From assembly GCF_949628265.1 (NCBI RefSeq), contig NC_088787.1, forward strand, positions 34,212,844 through 34,276,843: a stretch of 64,000 nucleotides of DNA, written 5' to 3'. Positions within the stretch are counted from its first letter, which is position 1; each line of letters begins with the position of its first letter. A program made the position numbers and the translations under genes. The notes under the pieces were generated by a model that saw only the letters and a program-made list of their open reading frames with translations, did not search any database and had not been told where the DNA came from. Shown one piece after another: positions 38,364 to 48,709 of the stretch. This DNA comes from Cloeon dipterum. Taxonomy: Eukaryota > Arthropoda > Insecta > Ephemeroptera > Baetidae.

Positions 38364-39372
38364 GTTTGACCATTAGTATTTAAGCAAAAACTCTGCTTTT
38401 CTTTTCTAATTTCCACCCTGAAAACCAAAAATAATTTCGAAGCAACGACTCCTTATTAGAACGAGTAGGAAATCTACTTTAAATATGAATGCAGTTTCAT
38501 TAAATAATAAATAATTTTCGCCGGATCCATGACGAGTTGAATCCTCGAAGCAGTTGATCCTAAATTCTATATTCCAAAAAATATACCCTTCGGATTGTTA
38601 AAATTAAACCAATTAATTAATTAACCATTAATATGAACAAAACTCTGCATTTAGAACTTCATGATAAAAAGAAGAATGATCAGGTCTTTTAGTGAGCACT
38701 GAAATATATTAATTTTTTACTATATCTGAAAGAGGTTAATTTAAAATAAAACTGAAAATCGCTCTAAAATCCAGTGTTTGCTGAGCACGTTATCGCAGCT
38801 AATAATAAGCTTCTGCTGGCAATGAGAATCACGTGCTCTCGAAATGAAAACAAGAGGTCAAAGGCCTCAGACGCGAATCCGGCTGGCTTGATCTATTGAA
38901 CTTGGACCTTTTTCTCCCTCCACGCGACAGTGATAGAAATCGAAACTGAACTTACAACCACAAAAATCAAATGTTTATTTAATTTCTACGAGTGATGTAT
39001 CTCGAAACATAAATTATTTGTAATTTTAATCGAAAGTTATAAACATAAACGTCACTCCGTTAGAAACCAAATTTTTTTTTAAATATAATCGCTTAACATG
39101 ATTAAAAATAAAGAAATAAATACTAAAATATTAAGGAAAGTTTGCAAAGAAGTGAAAATGTTGCTGACAAAAATCTTTGCCCTGCTTGTTTCGCAATTTG
39201 TGGCGATAACGCGGAATGACGCACTTTAGAGGTCAATCGCCAACTGGAGGTCAAATGGTCGATAGTATCGTTTTTAGTGCAGACGCTTGACGCTTTAATC
39301 CTTATCGGAGTGCCGTGTGCGACGGTCGCAGCAGCAGCCCTGGTCCATCGCGCGCAGAGAAGAAATCGCGAG
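38364..39372 (+). promoter_or_regulatory. upstream region of protease gene 1
   Basis: Segments here recur upstream of gene 2 (50876-51446) and, more diverged and reversed, of gene 3 (62379-62700). They include a CACGTG E-box block (38830-38836), a TCTCCCTCCACGC block followed by GAAATCGAAACT (38936-38947), and a proximal block with TGACGCACTTTAGAGGTCAA (about 39217-39236). The last 70 bases before the ATG (GTGCGACGGTCGCAGCAGCA and onward) are nearly the same in all five copies. This conservation marks the proximal promoter and 5' leader. Confidence 0.6.
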
Positions 39373-42300
39373 ATGAGGCTTGGACTTCTCGTGCTCCTCA
39401 GCCTCGCGCTTTGCGCCGCACAGACGTCTGACAATGAGACCGACCCCTACTTTCCAGCTCCTTGTAAGCATTTCTCGATATTTATTTAGCCCCTGTAAGT
39501 TGGGAAATAATCAAAAATTTGACCAAACATTTTATAGTTTGTTGAGCCAAAGGAAATATCACATATATATTGGGTAAGTATTAGAAAAAAATGCAAAAAG
39601 AAACCCATCAATTATAATTATAACGACTACTCGGTTTTAATAGACTTAATCGTAGCTCGACTATCTTGAAAACACACATTTTACCCTCACAGATTTTGAC
39701 GAAGGAGAAAACTTGAGTAGCGAGAACTGTGGAAACGAAAAAACTCTGAAACAATCGGCCGTTTTTGTTACAAACATACACACTAACTTTAGTTGCTTTG
39801 GATACATAGTTATTTCTCAAAGGAATTTTCTTGGAAGAGGTAACATGAATATCTCTCTAAAGATAATCAACGAGAAAATTTTGTATTTTCTAGGTTATTG
39901 CCCCCTTTTGTATGGAAGTGATACAACTGATCTACGGGTGTTTCCGCAAAACTGTTATGGCCGCGAAACAGAAGAAGAATGCATCAGAAATTCCGTCAAA
40001 GTAATTTTCTATTATTTTCAGCAAAACAGTTTCATTTACCTTGTTTATACAATGTCCTTTTCAATGATTAAAGGTGCTGGATATAATCGAAATTGCCATA
40101 AATCCGACAGCAACTAGAAAAGTCAAGATTTTGAAAACTGAGAAAATGCCGAGTGAGTTCGTAACTCCCATTTGCTTGTTTAACCGTGACAACGTACTGG
40201 ACTTGCTACTTCAAAGAGAATCGACCTACTTTGAATGGAGACCATATAACGTTCGTATATATTGAAATTACTCTTTACAGTTTCTTTCACTAATTATTAA
40301 TCTAATTTTCTAGGGTGCTCTATCTGGCAAAAGTAAGTTTGTTAGATTATAATACTATTAGAAACATTATAGAGACAGTAATGTGGGCTGATTAAAATTT
40401 ATTTTGACTTTTTTGTCTCACCATATTAATTGAAATACGCTTCATTGAAGACAATTTATATAAAATTGCGTATTTTTATTGAGATCGAAAGTCGGGCTTT
40501 TTTGTTCTCATATTGAGTTGCTTTTCGAATGGTGCAGCGATTTTTAACCTGATGAGATATTTAACTCTGGCTATCGCTGCACACTTCGACGATTTGCCCG
40601 AGGCGTCAGAAAATTTAGTTAATACATAAAAGTTGTTCCATACAATATTACAAAATTGCTTATTTGTTGTGTCTTCAAAAAATTGCATCTATTAAATTGA
40701 TGACTTTGATCGTGTGATAAATCGAAATTTACGCGACTTTTGTTCTGCAACAACCTTCATTTCTATTTCAAAATCAATTTTTTATTACTCTTTTTTACTG
40801 GCAACAAATAATATCTAAGTTAAAGAAAAATGAAAGGTTACATCAAACATATAAAAAAAACATCCGCCTTTATGAACCATTCCCAAAAAATGGGGAAATG
40901 AAAAATAATTTATTCGAATTCTGGAATTAAAAATATAATATTAATTTGAAAAGAATTTTAAATTTTAGTTTTTTAAAGCTAGTTTTCAGTTTTAATTACT
41001 CGCAATCAGAAGCTCAATATTTTCTCCTGTGAGATATTTATTGGAAAGTATTTTATAAAAACATGACACGATTTTGCTTCGTAAAATTATCAAATTTAAC
41101 AGAAAATGTGACGGGTCAAAGCAACTGTACCAGGATTCTAGACAGTACTCCATTTGAATCTTTGAAAAGAAGAAACATTCCCATCCAGAATATTCTGTGT
41201 GTAGAGAAAACTGATATTTGTAAGTTTCAAACAAAAATATGTCTAAATCAATTTCAATGATGGTCATTTAATGCCTCACAGATTTTGATTATCTGATCAA
41301 TTTCTACAGAGGACGCTATTTCTTGAGAGGTTTCAAATTTGTTTGGAACTCTTACATTGATATATTGCCACACATTGACGAGATCGCAAGGAAAACAAAA
41401 GATATTTCTGCTCTACGCCCGATCCCACCAACAAAACAATTGAGAGGTAATTATAAACTCTATAATGATAATAAATATAATCCCACAACGATTTTATTTT
41501 TCTTAAAAAAGGATTCAATGGACGAGACAACCTCAGTTTCTCAAACTGTGGAAGGAAACCGACGTCAACGAGAAGGAAACGCGGAAATGACGAATCTTCT
41601 GAAGATTTGCAACCGACTAGACATATTTTCGGCGGAAACAAAGCTCAGACTGGAAATCAACCATGGCATGCTTATATTGATAATTATGTGACTGGAGGAA
41701 AATGTGGCGGGACACTGATTTCGCCGACAGCAGTTTTGACCGGTAGTGAAACAAAAGAAATGATGAATTTCATGACTTAGATAAAAAAAATTAATTTCAG
41801 CTGCACATTGCATTTATGGATCAGAAGCTGAAGATTTCATAGTTTCTCTTGGGATGTATGATAAAAGACTAAGATCAGCTCCCGGTGTTCAGAGAAGATT
41901 GGTTTTTAACTTCCACATAAATTGTTCTAATCCATAATAATTTTGAAAACATTCTAGCTTCGCAGTCTGATCACGCACCCGAAATATGACCCTAAGGAGT
42001 TCAACAGTGACGTCGGACTCGTGATTTTGAGTGAAAAAATTGAAATAACCAACCAAGTCCGACCGATTTGCTTGTGGAACGAAGACTCTAACTTGGCTCG
42101 CCTGGCTGAAACTAAAGCTATGGTATGAATGTATACGAAAAATCGATTTAATTTTGGTTTATTTTCTTCTGAAGGCGGTTGGATTTGGTCTTGTCGACAA
42201 CCACACGCGTACAAATGAACTGCAAGAGGCTCGACTTCCGATTAGAGATCACAAAGAGTGCTACTTGTCAAGCAGGAGGTTTTTTGCGAAATATTTGGTG

Positions 42301-42624
42301 CCGGGTGACAATTTTTGCGCCGGCTACACGAACGGTTAGAATGAGTACCCTCGTCATTAATCAATAATTGCTGATTTCTCAATTTTATTAATTAATTCAG
42401 GAACGACCACCTGCAACGGGGACAGCGGAGGCAGCCTCTCAGTGGAAAAAGACGGCCGTTGGTTCATCAGGGGAATTGTCAGCTTTGGAATTGAGAAAAA
42501 GGTGATGTTTGAGGGCGAAGAAAGATCGTTCTGTCGCCCGAATCAATATACATTGTTCGCTGACGTCGCAAGTTACATGGACTGGATTGTGGAAAACACG
42601 CCGGACATTTCATTCCGAAATTAA
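39373..42624 (+). CDS. gd-type serine protease, copy 1
   Basis: A secreted trypsin-fold protease with an N-terminal gd-like module, of the class that acts in insect extracellular cascades. Twelve exons: 39373-39463, 39693-39839, 39894-40000, 40074-40250, 40314-40332, 41103-41219, 41282-41446, 41512-41742, 41801-41901, 41958-42122, 42175-42334, 42401-42624, giving 567 residues. Exon 1 is a signal peptide (MRLGLLVLLSLALCAAQ). Exons 2-7 encode the Cys-containing gd-like domain. Exon 8 holds a basic linker (RRKRG) and the activation site RHIFGGN. The catalytic residues are His in AAHC, Asp in SDVGLVIL and Ser in CNGDSGGS. The residue six before the catalytic Ser is Thr, not the Asp of trypsin. 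Exon 5 is a 19-nt microexon. All junctions match copies 2 and 3. Substrate unknown. Confidence 0.88.
40526..40588 (+). ncRNA. conserved intronic hairpin, candidate structured RNA
   Basis: Within the 770-bp intron 5, GTGCAGCGAT (40532-40541) and ATCGCTGCAC (40573-40582) are perfect inverted repeats. Four further outer pairs (CGAA/TTCG) follow after a 2-nt mismatch. The loop contains CTGATGAG, resembling a snoRNA C box, but no convincing D box follows. The related hairpin at 52623-52698 in copy 2 keeps most pairings. It may be a structured intronic RNA or the trace of an old palindromic insertion. Confidence 0.3.
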
Positions 42625-42856
42625 ATGTGGGCTTTTGAAACAAAACGAAATTTGAAGTTTTCAATATAGGAAATAATGCTAAACAGCATAATTTCTTAAC
42701 AATATATTTTTCTATGGGGTTTTAGTTTGCAATATGAGTTTTTGATTTCTCGGCTTTTAATAGAAAAACCAATAAAAATGACATTATTTTAGCTCACTCT
42801 ATACGTTGTGTTTCAGTTTTTGCAACTTAACCTGTGTAGGGAAAGAAGCTAATAAT
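42625..42856. other. 3' flank of protease copy 1
   Basis: AT-rich 3' untranslated and flanking DNA with an AATAAA near 42770. It aligns with 54718-54955 downstream of copy 2. Confidence 0.5.
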
Positions 42857-43120
42857 TGTTATATACTAATAAATAGAGAAGGTAGTCACCGACAGGTGGC
42901 GCTCACTTTGTGGAGGCGGCAGAAGAATAAAGAGAAGCCAGTACAGCACAGTACAGAGAGTGAGTGAAAGAATTTATTTATTTATTTGCTTTCATTGCGG
43001 TCTCCCAAGTGCAACCATTCGAAAGCCATGCATACGGCTACTTATTGTTCGTTAAAATTATACAGAGACTTAGGTAATTCAGTACTTAACAAAGTGGCGA
43101 CGAGGATGGCACACTTAACT
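42857..43120 (+). mobile_element. LTR-retrotransposon remnant (LTR plus start of internal region)
   Basis: Relative to copy 2, copy 1 carries an extra 264 bp here, flanked on both sides by ATAAT (42852-42856 and 43121-43125), a 5-bp target-site duplication. The segment 42857-43091 begins TGTT and ends TTAACA like an LTR (235 bp). It is followed by AAGTGGCGACGAGGATGG, resembling the start of a retroelement internal region with its primer-binding site, and then by ACTTAACT, which repeats the LTR end. This suggests a full element collapsed by deletion at the short ACTTAAC repeat. No coding capacity remains. Confidence 0.7.
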
Positions 43121-43125
43121 ATAAT

Positions 43126-43420
43126 TATTTAAAGCAAAAAAAATTGGACTTAAAATTCATACGGTGTATTTTCTTTCAAAGGATACTGCTCCAATTTTTA
43201 TTTCTTTTTTTTATTTATTGAAACTTTCCCACATCACGGTCTCCTTAATAGCCTTTATATATATGATGGATGACCAAAGTGCAACCAATATTTCTTCTTG
43301 CCAAGTTCTAATCGTCTCAAAAAATTCACTTAATTTGCCGCCGCGCGAATCCAAATCGGCGCCTCCGTGTCCACTTGAGGGAATAAAGCAAGAAAAATAT
43401 CAAATTTGTTGATTTTTAAA
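43126..43420. repeat. duplicated 3' block downstream of protease genes
   Basis: The segment with CCTTTATATATATGATGG, CCAAAGTGCAACCAATAT and GTGTCCACTTGAGGG recurs at about 55015-55200 downstream of copy 2. Its last part recurs reversed at about 59395-59440 next to copy 3. It marks the distal end of the duplicated protease unit. Confidence 0.6.
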
Positions 43421-43559
43421 AGGTTTTGGTTAAATTTAATTGGAAGTTTTACTGGAAAAGATATTGATTTAGAAAATTCCCTGGATGCGTAAATGGACTT
43501 GTTTCATCCAATCAAATAAAGCATATTTGATTTATCTGTTTTAAATCAGCCTCTATTAT

Positions 43560-44240
43560 GGCAGTTAATATTGTTCGTAATTTTGCTCAACACTTGGCAG
43601 CAGACGCGCTGTGCTTTTTTTCAAACTTTGAGGCAATTTATCTTCCGAGTTTAGGCCTAAATAGAGCTTCTTTTTAATACAAGCGAGGAGAGAGCTGCCC
43701 GCCCGCCGTTGGAACAGCCGATTCTAGTGATAAATTTCGCTGGAGAAGACCTTCTCAGATAATTTTCAGAGACGACTGGTTTTTTCCTTTTCAAGAGCTA
43801 TTAGATAAGCGACCTGCTGGTCGCCGGAGCAGCGCCGGCCGGATGCCCAATCTCATCATTTCAACAAATTTCTGGCAATTTCTGGGCAGAAGGAAGAATA
43901 AAAAAATACCACAAAGAGATCGCATGAAATGGGCCCCTCCTGCACACCTTTTATTCCTGGCGGGAATGAATTTTCTCTGTTTGCATTTAATGAGATTATT
44001 TCATTTCCTCAAAACAGCAAACGCTATTTTTCACACGCCGTTTTTGTGAAATTTAATTTATTTGTAATTTTTAAGAGAGGACAAGTCGAAGGTTAGGGTT
44101 GTCAGAGCTTCTTTGGATGTTGAATTGCGGGACCAACTGTACGCCGCGCATTACAACTCCAACGCTTGCAAGCCTCCGCGCCTTTGTTCACTTCAGGCAG
44201 CTGCTCTCCATTTCTTTTGAATATCCACCCCCTTTTTCCT
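43560..44240 (+). repeat. intergenic repeat R, copy 1
   Basis: Contains the conserved phrases GCGAGGAGAGAGCTGCCCGCC, GGTCGCCGGAGCAGCGCCGG and a 3' part with GGTTAGGGTTGTCAGAGCTT and CAGGCAGCTGCTCTCCATTT. Other copies are listed at 47690, 49495, 55845, 57540 and 63590. No open reading frame is shared between copies, so it is a non-coding repeat. Confidence 0.65.
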
Positions 44241-45102
44241 GCCTCTCGTGATAGACCATTTAAAACAAAAAATTCAGATATATATGTTAAGCACCTTTAA
44301 TATAAAAAATTTAATGATTTTTTCGGCTGAGATCAATCAAAAATCTAAATTGGTTGACCTTCCAATAAATCGTAATCAGAAGAACCCGAAAAATAACCAA
44401 AAAATAATTCCATAATACTGACCAAACGATTTCGCTTTTATTTTGTCACATTTTTTTTAATTTAGGAAATTCTTGAAGTATATTCTGCGGAGCTATATAA
44501 ATTCGAGAGTAAAATACTCAAGATGTTTGGTAGATTCTTTTAATAAAAATGTGAAAAATTTAATTCTAAGGCAACAAGTAGAGCCTCACTACAATTTTTC
44601 TGCGTCTGCATTCAGCTCGAAAAATAAACCAAAAGCGACAATTATTTAAAAAAAAATCAGCTGCCATGATTCAAAACCTCAGTGGAAATTACTTGGACCT
44701 CTGAGTAGATTTTTTCTTTCTTCCCAACATTATCCCATAATTATTTTCCAGTCTAACGACAGGATGATTGAAATTTATTAAAGCTTTGGAAATCGGCGTT
44801 ATGAGAATATAATTTGCAATCCTATTTTCGTGGTAATGTACCCGTGAGAGATATTGGAATGAGAGACGCTTCAAAAATTGATGGAATTCCAAAATTGTCC
44901 ACATTCTATTCCTTGAGAGGATAAAATTTCCCGCAGGGGGTAAAATGCGTGCATTCACTGCCGCCTGCTGTCTGCCCTGAAAGGTTATTCGGATGCCACA
45001 CACCTTGTAATCGGCAGTTGATTCCGGAACAAAATTTGGTAAGACGTTATGGAGTAGCAGTTTCAAGCTGTATTTAGTAATTGTTTTTACAGGTAGATTG
45101 AA
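44241..45102. other. intergenic DNA upstream of the LRR-like gene
   Basis: AT-rich. A 125-codon minus-strand frame at 44689-45066 is unrecognisable and lies in the leader region of the next gene, so it is probably spurious. An acceptor TTTTTACAG ends at 45092, ten bases before the ATG, implying a 5' leader intron. Confidence 0.4.
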
Positions 45103-47269
45103 ATGGCCGGCTTTGAGCTACTGCTTTCCTTAGCTAAAAGTAGACTGGCTGATATATTACTCCAGAGAGGAGACGCATTCCGATATTTGATCAAAAGATG
45201 TATCGTAAGAAACATCGATCGGTACATGCAAAATGATGCTACGAAACAACGCTTTAAAGAAACCATTTGTAAGATCTGTAAATATACATAGCCAATTTAT
45301 TTTCATTTTCTTTATATTTCAGCTCCTCGGATGCGAAATGAAATTTTGTTTGAGCTCCTGGAGCCAAGGTTCATTCGTCATGGGCAAGAGCAGATAGATG
45401 AGTTTAATAATATAATGGAAGCTTTGCCATTTCTGCTTAGCTCGATGACCAAACAAATCAACTTGTGTAGTCTTTATAGATGTTTTCCAGAGGATTTGAA
45501 GGAGGTTTCCAAGCTAAGTGTAATCATTTTATTATTAAAGAGCGACTTTGAAGAAGTTTCTGAGCCCAGCAATCGATGATTCTTGAGGGTCGAATTAGGT
45601 AAAGTGGATCTTATTTTCCAGACTAAAAAGTCTAGCACGACGTTCCAACTATTTTTCCCGCCAATACAATATGAACCTTTGCGCATGCGTGAGAGCTATT
45701 TGAGCACTTGCAATGAATGACTTCTTTGTCAGCTCACGCATGCGCACTTCTCGCATAAACGTTCATATTGTTTTGGCGGGAAAAAAGTTCGCACGTCGCG
45801 CTGGACTTTTGGCTGGAAAAAATATCTACTTTACCTAATTCGACCCCCAAGAATCGATTGGTTTGCTCAGAAACTTCGTCAAAGACGGTCTTTAAGCAGT
45901 GTGTGATTTAATATTTTTCTATATAATTCAAGGTCTTCGATTTGATCGCTGAAAAAGCTCCAAATATGGAAAGGCTTGCTTTCACCTTTAAAGGAGCAGT
46001 TGTGAGCAAACCTATCGTGCAGTCATTGATCAGAATGAAGCAACTGCGAGGTTTAAAGCTCATCGGTGGCATCTTGCACTGGCAAGACTTTGTGGAGATT
46101 TGTAAAAATTTGCCCAATCTCATTCATATTAAATTTGCCCGCTTTGATGAATCTGCCGATTGTATCCGCCTTCTCGAGATGAAAAGAAACCTCAAAGACA
46201 TTTCCCACCTCAAAAGCATAACTTGTGGAGAATTATGCTGCCGAATTATGGAATTTTTTGAAAAGAATCTGCCCGATTTTCAATGGTGCTGCGCAGGACC
46301 ACTCACTAATCATGCCAAAGCGTTTGATCTCGACGGAAACAACAAAAAAACAGCGACAGCGCGTTCATTCATGTACAGACCTTTGTACCATCGCTTCGCC
46401 AATAAGATTCCTGCCAAGTTCCCAAATATAGTGTCATATCAGGTGACTATATTCATTTTAGATAGGTGATAACTATAATCATTTGTGACTTATTTGCACA
46501 GATGGACTGTCATGAAGCGAAATACAAAGATTCTCTCCTTCAACATCTGCCGGATTTTCGGGTACTTCAGAATTTGCGCTTTGCGAGGCTGAATGATCCG
46601 CAAATTTTGTACCACGCTTTGGTGAAGTACGGTGGAAACTTGCGAAAGGTCACCGTTATCGGGCACGGAGAGCCAAGTTTAGATATTGAACGCATTTTTG
46701 AGCTCAGCCCCAATTTGGAACACCTGGAACTGGTAGGGGTTCGCCTGATCAACCATTCAGGTCAGATTAACCACTCGAGGCTCATGAAACTCGCGCTGGT
46801 GAACACAAGGTAATTTTCATGAATTAAAGGTTTTTATTAATATCGTAAATCATTCAATCGTAGATGCGACGAAAAATCCAGCATTCTACTTGCTCCGCAA
46901 CTTCAGGTGGTAACGCTCTGTGGACATTACTCTGAACTGCTGTATTTGTGTTTTGAACCGTTAATGCATAACGTTAGCGCGATATTCATGGCTACTAGAC
47001 AATATCGTTACACTAAGATGATCAAAATTTCGAAGTTGACGATGGTCGTGACAGACTTTGAAAATATTTCTGATGGAGAGTTCATAGGTCTATCTCAATA
47101 TATTCTTCTCTTTTCTTCCATTTGTGTACCGTTTCTGACAGATTTCCACTTGTTTTTCGGTGAAATCGGCGAGATTGATGACGTGCACTATTTGCAAGTA
47201 GACCCATTTCACAGGATTGATTTGGCAGTCGATGCCAACTTAATCGAGATTTTGAAAGCGTACCATTGA
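45103..47269 (+). CDS. orphan LRR/F-box-like protein
   Basis: I do not recognise a named gene. Five exons join in phase: 45103-45268, 45323-45519 (45504 is an alternative end), 45933-46442, 46502-46809, 46864-47269, giving about 528 residues. The N-terminal 100 residues are helical and charged (MAGFELLLSLAKSRLADILL), in the position an F-box-like region would take. The rest has irregular leucine-rich periodicity (LRGLKLIGG, LPNLIHIKF, LQNLRFARL, SPNLEHLELVGVRL), suggesting a divergent leucine-rich-repeat solenoid. There is no signal peptide or membrane segment, so it is probably intracellular. AATAAA follows at about 47322. It sits inside the protease cluster but has no sequence relation to it. 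Confidence 0.7.
45533..45898. mobile_element. foldback (MITE-like) palindrome in LRR-gene intron 2
   Basis: The left arm (about 45533-45690) and right arm (about 45730-45898) are imperfect reverse complements. They include AAGTTTCTGAGC/GCTCAGAAACTT, GGTCGAATTAGGTAAAGT/ACTTTACCTAATTCGACC, CAATATGAAC/GTTCATATTG and GCGCATGCGTGAG/CTCACGCATGCGC. The arms would fold into a hairpin of about 365 nt. It overlaps the donor side of the intron, so reading through exon 2 meets a stop inside it. Its ends and target duplication are not clear. Confidence 0.7.
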
Positions 47270-47689
47270 TATACTGCCCGGAAGTGTTCAAAAAATGCAT
47301 GCTTTTTTAGATGTAAACCTAGAATAAATAAAAAGAGCTCGTCTTCAAGTGCCTAAACCAGTTCGACTTTCATTTAATAACTCGCTTTACACAAATCAGA
47401 ATCTTGCAAAAATCGAGGAAAAGTTAAAATTCAACCCTTTGTTGGAGGTCACTGGAAATCTAGAGCGCTAGAATAGTTTCGATGGAAAATAATACGAAAA
47501 ATCACCGGGGTCCAGATTGCCATCTGTGTTTGGTCCCCGCCGGTCAGAATTTTATATAAATGGCTTCCAAATAATGTAGGCCAATCAGAAGCGTTGAAAA
47601 AGAGGCGACCTAATGATTTCATTCCCGCGTATTTTGTTATATTTCCAATTGGCCTGAAGTGCCATCTAACGGTCGATTCGCCAATAAAA
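47270..47689. other. intergenic DNA
   Basis: 3' flank of the LRR-like gene; nothing else recognised. Confidence 0.4.
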
Positions 47690-47885
47690 TTACCGGGCGA
47701 AGGTTGGGGTTGTCAGAGGTTCTTTGGATGTTGAATTGCGGGACCTACTGTACACGCGACCCTTTATTCCTCTCGCCGCGCCTTCCACGCTTGCAAGCCT
47801 CCGCACCTTTGTTCACTTCAGGCAGCTGCTCTTCATTTCTTTCGAATATCCACCCCATTTTTCCTGCCTCTCCTGATTTCACAAA
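47690..47885 (+). repeat. intergenic repeat R, copy 2 (3' part only)
   Basis: Matches the 3' half of copy 1 (about 44085-44240): GAAGGTTGGGGTTGTCAGAG, GGATGTTGAATTGCGGGACC and CACTTCAGGCAGCTGCTCTT. It lies upstream of the pseudogene at 48296. Confidence 0.65.
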
Positions 47886-48222
47886 ATTTATTCAGCCTCA
47901 ACACATCGGGATTGTTCAAACATTATTTAAGAAAGCATAAAAATTGAAAGTGAAATTTTCCTGACTTATAGGTAATTTATTTTTCCCTAATCTTAATATT
48001 TCTCGAGGTGTGTTTAAACAAGTCTTAAAATATGATTGAGATAATTAATAATAATCTATAAAAGAGATTGTGTTTTTTGCAAAAAAATAATTGCACTGTT
48101 TTTATTTTACAATTTGTGGCAATGAAGGAATGAATGAAGGACTTTTCCGTAATGTTTGAATCGCCAACTTGGGGCAAATGGCAAAAATAATCGTTTTTAT
48201 TGTTAAACAAGAGTCAATTTAA

Positions 48223-48700
48223 TCAGACTGGAAAAGTGCTGTGCGCGACGGTCGGAGCAGCAGCCCGGTCCATTGCGCGCAGAGAAGAAATCGCGATGCG
48301 GCGAGCGCTTCTCGTGCTCCTCAGCCTCGCGCTTTGCGCCGCACAAATCCCTCCAAGCGACGACTATTTTCCAGCTCCGTGTAAGACTGTAAGCATTTCT
48401 CAATTTTTATTTCACCCTCTGTTGAATAATTGAAAAATTTGCAACGATTTTAGCCCAAATTTGATGGATTAAAATTATACTCCAAATTAACATAAAATAA
48501 AAAAACGAAAAATAATAAAATAGAAAAACTTAAGTTAAATTAACAACTACTCTTTTTTAATAGATTTAATCTTTGATTTGCTATCTTGAACTCACATTTA
48601 TTTTGCTTAAACAGATTTTGCCGAAGGAGAAAACTTTAGTAGCGAGAATTGTGGAAAACGAACGGCGTTTCAAGATGCAAAATTCGGCAAATTATTTTAT
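48223..48700 (+). pseudogene. gd-type protease remnant A (exon 1 and start of exon 2)
   Basis: Exon 1 at 48296-48380 encodes an intact signal peptide (MRRALLVLLSLALCAAQ) two codons shorter than in the full genes, with a good GTAAGA donor. A second exon starts at 48615 with FAEGENFSSENCG, as in the other copies, then diverges and meets a stop near 48710. No further protease exon follows. Unrelated sequence and an R repeat come next. The conserved initiator-like TCAGACT is at 48223-48229. A truncated secreted peptide could still be produced, but the gd domain and catalytic domain are gone. Confidence 0.75.
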
Positions 48701-48709
48701 GAGAAAGTG

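Noticed and set aside
44689..45066. 125-codon minus-strand frame upstream of the LRR-like gene
   Set aside because: Unrecognised and positioned in the leader/promoter of the neighbouring gene; no splice or start context.
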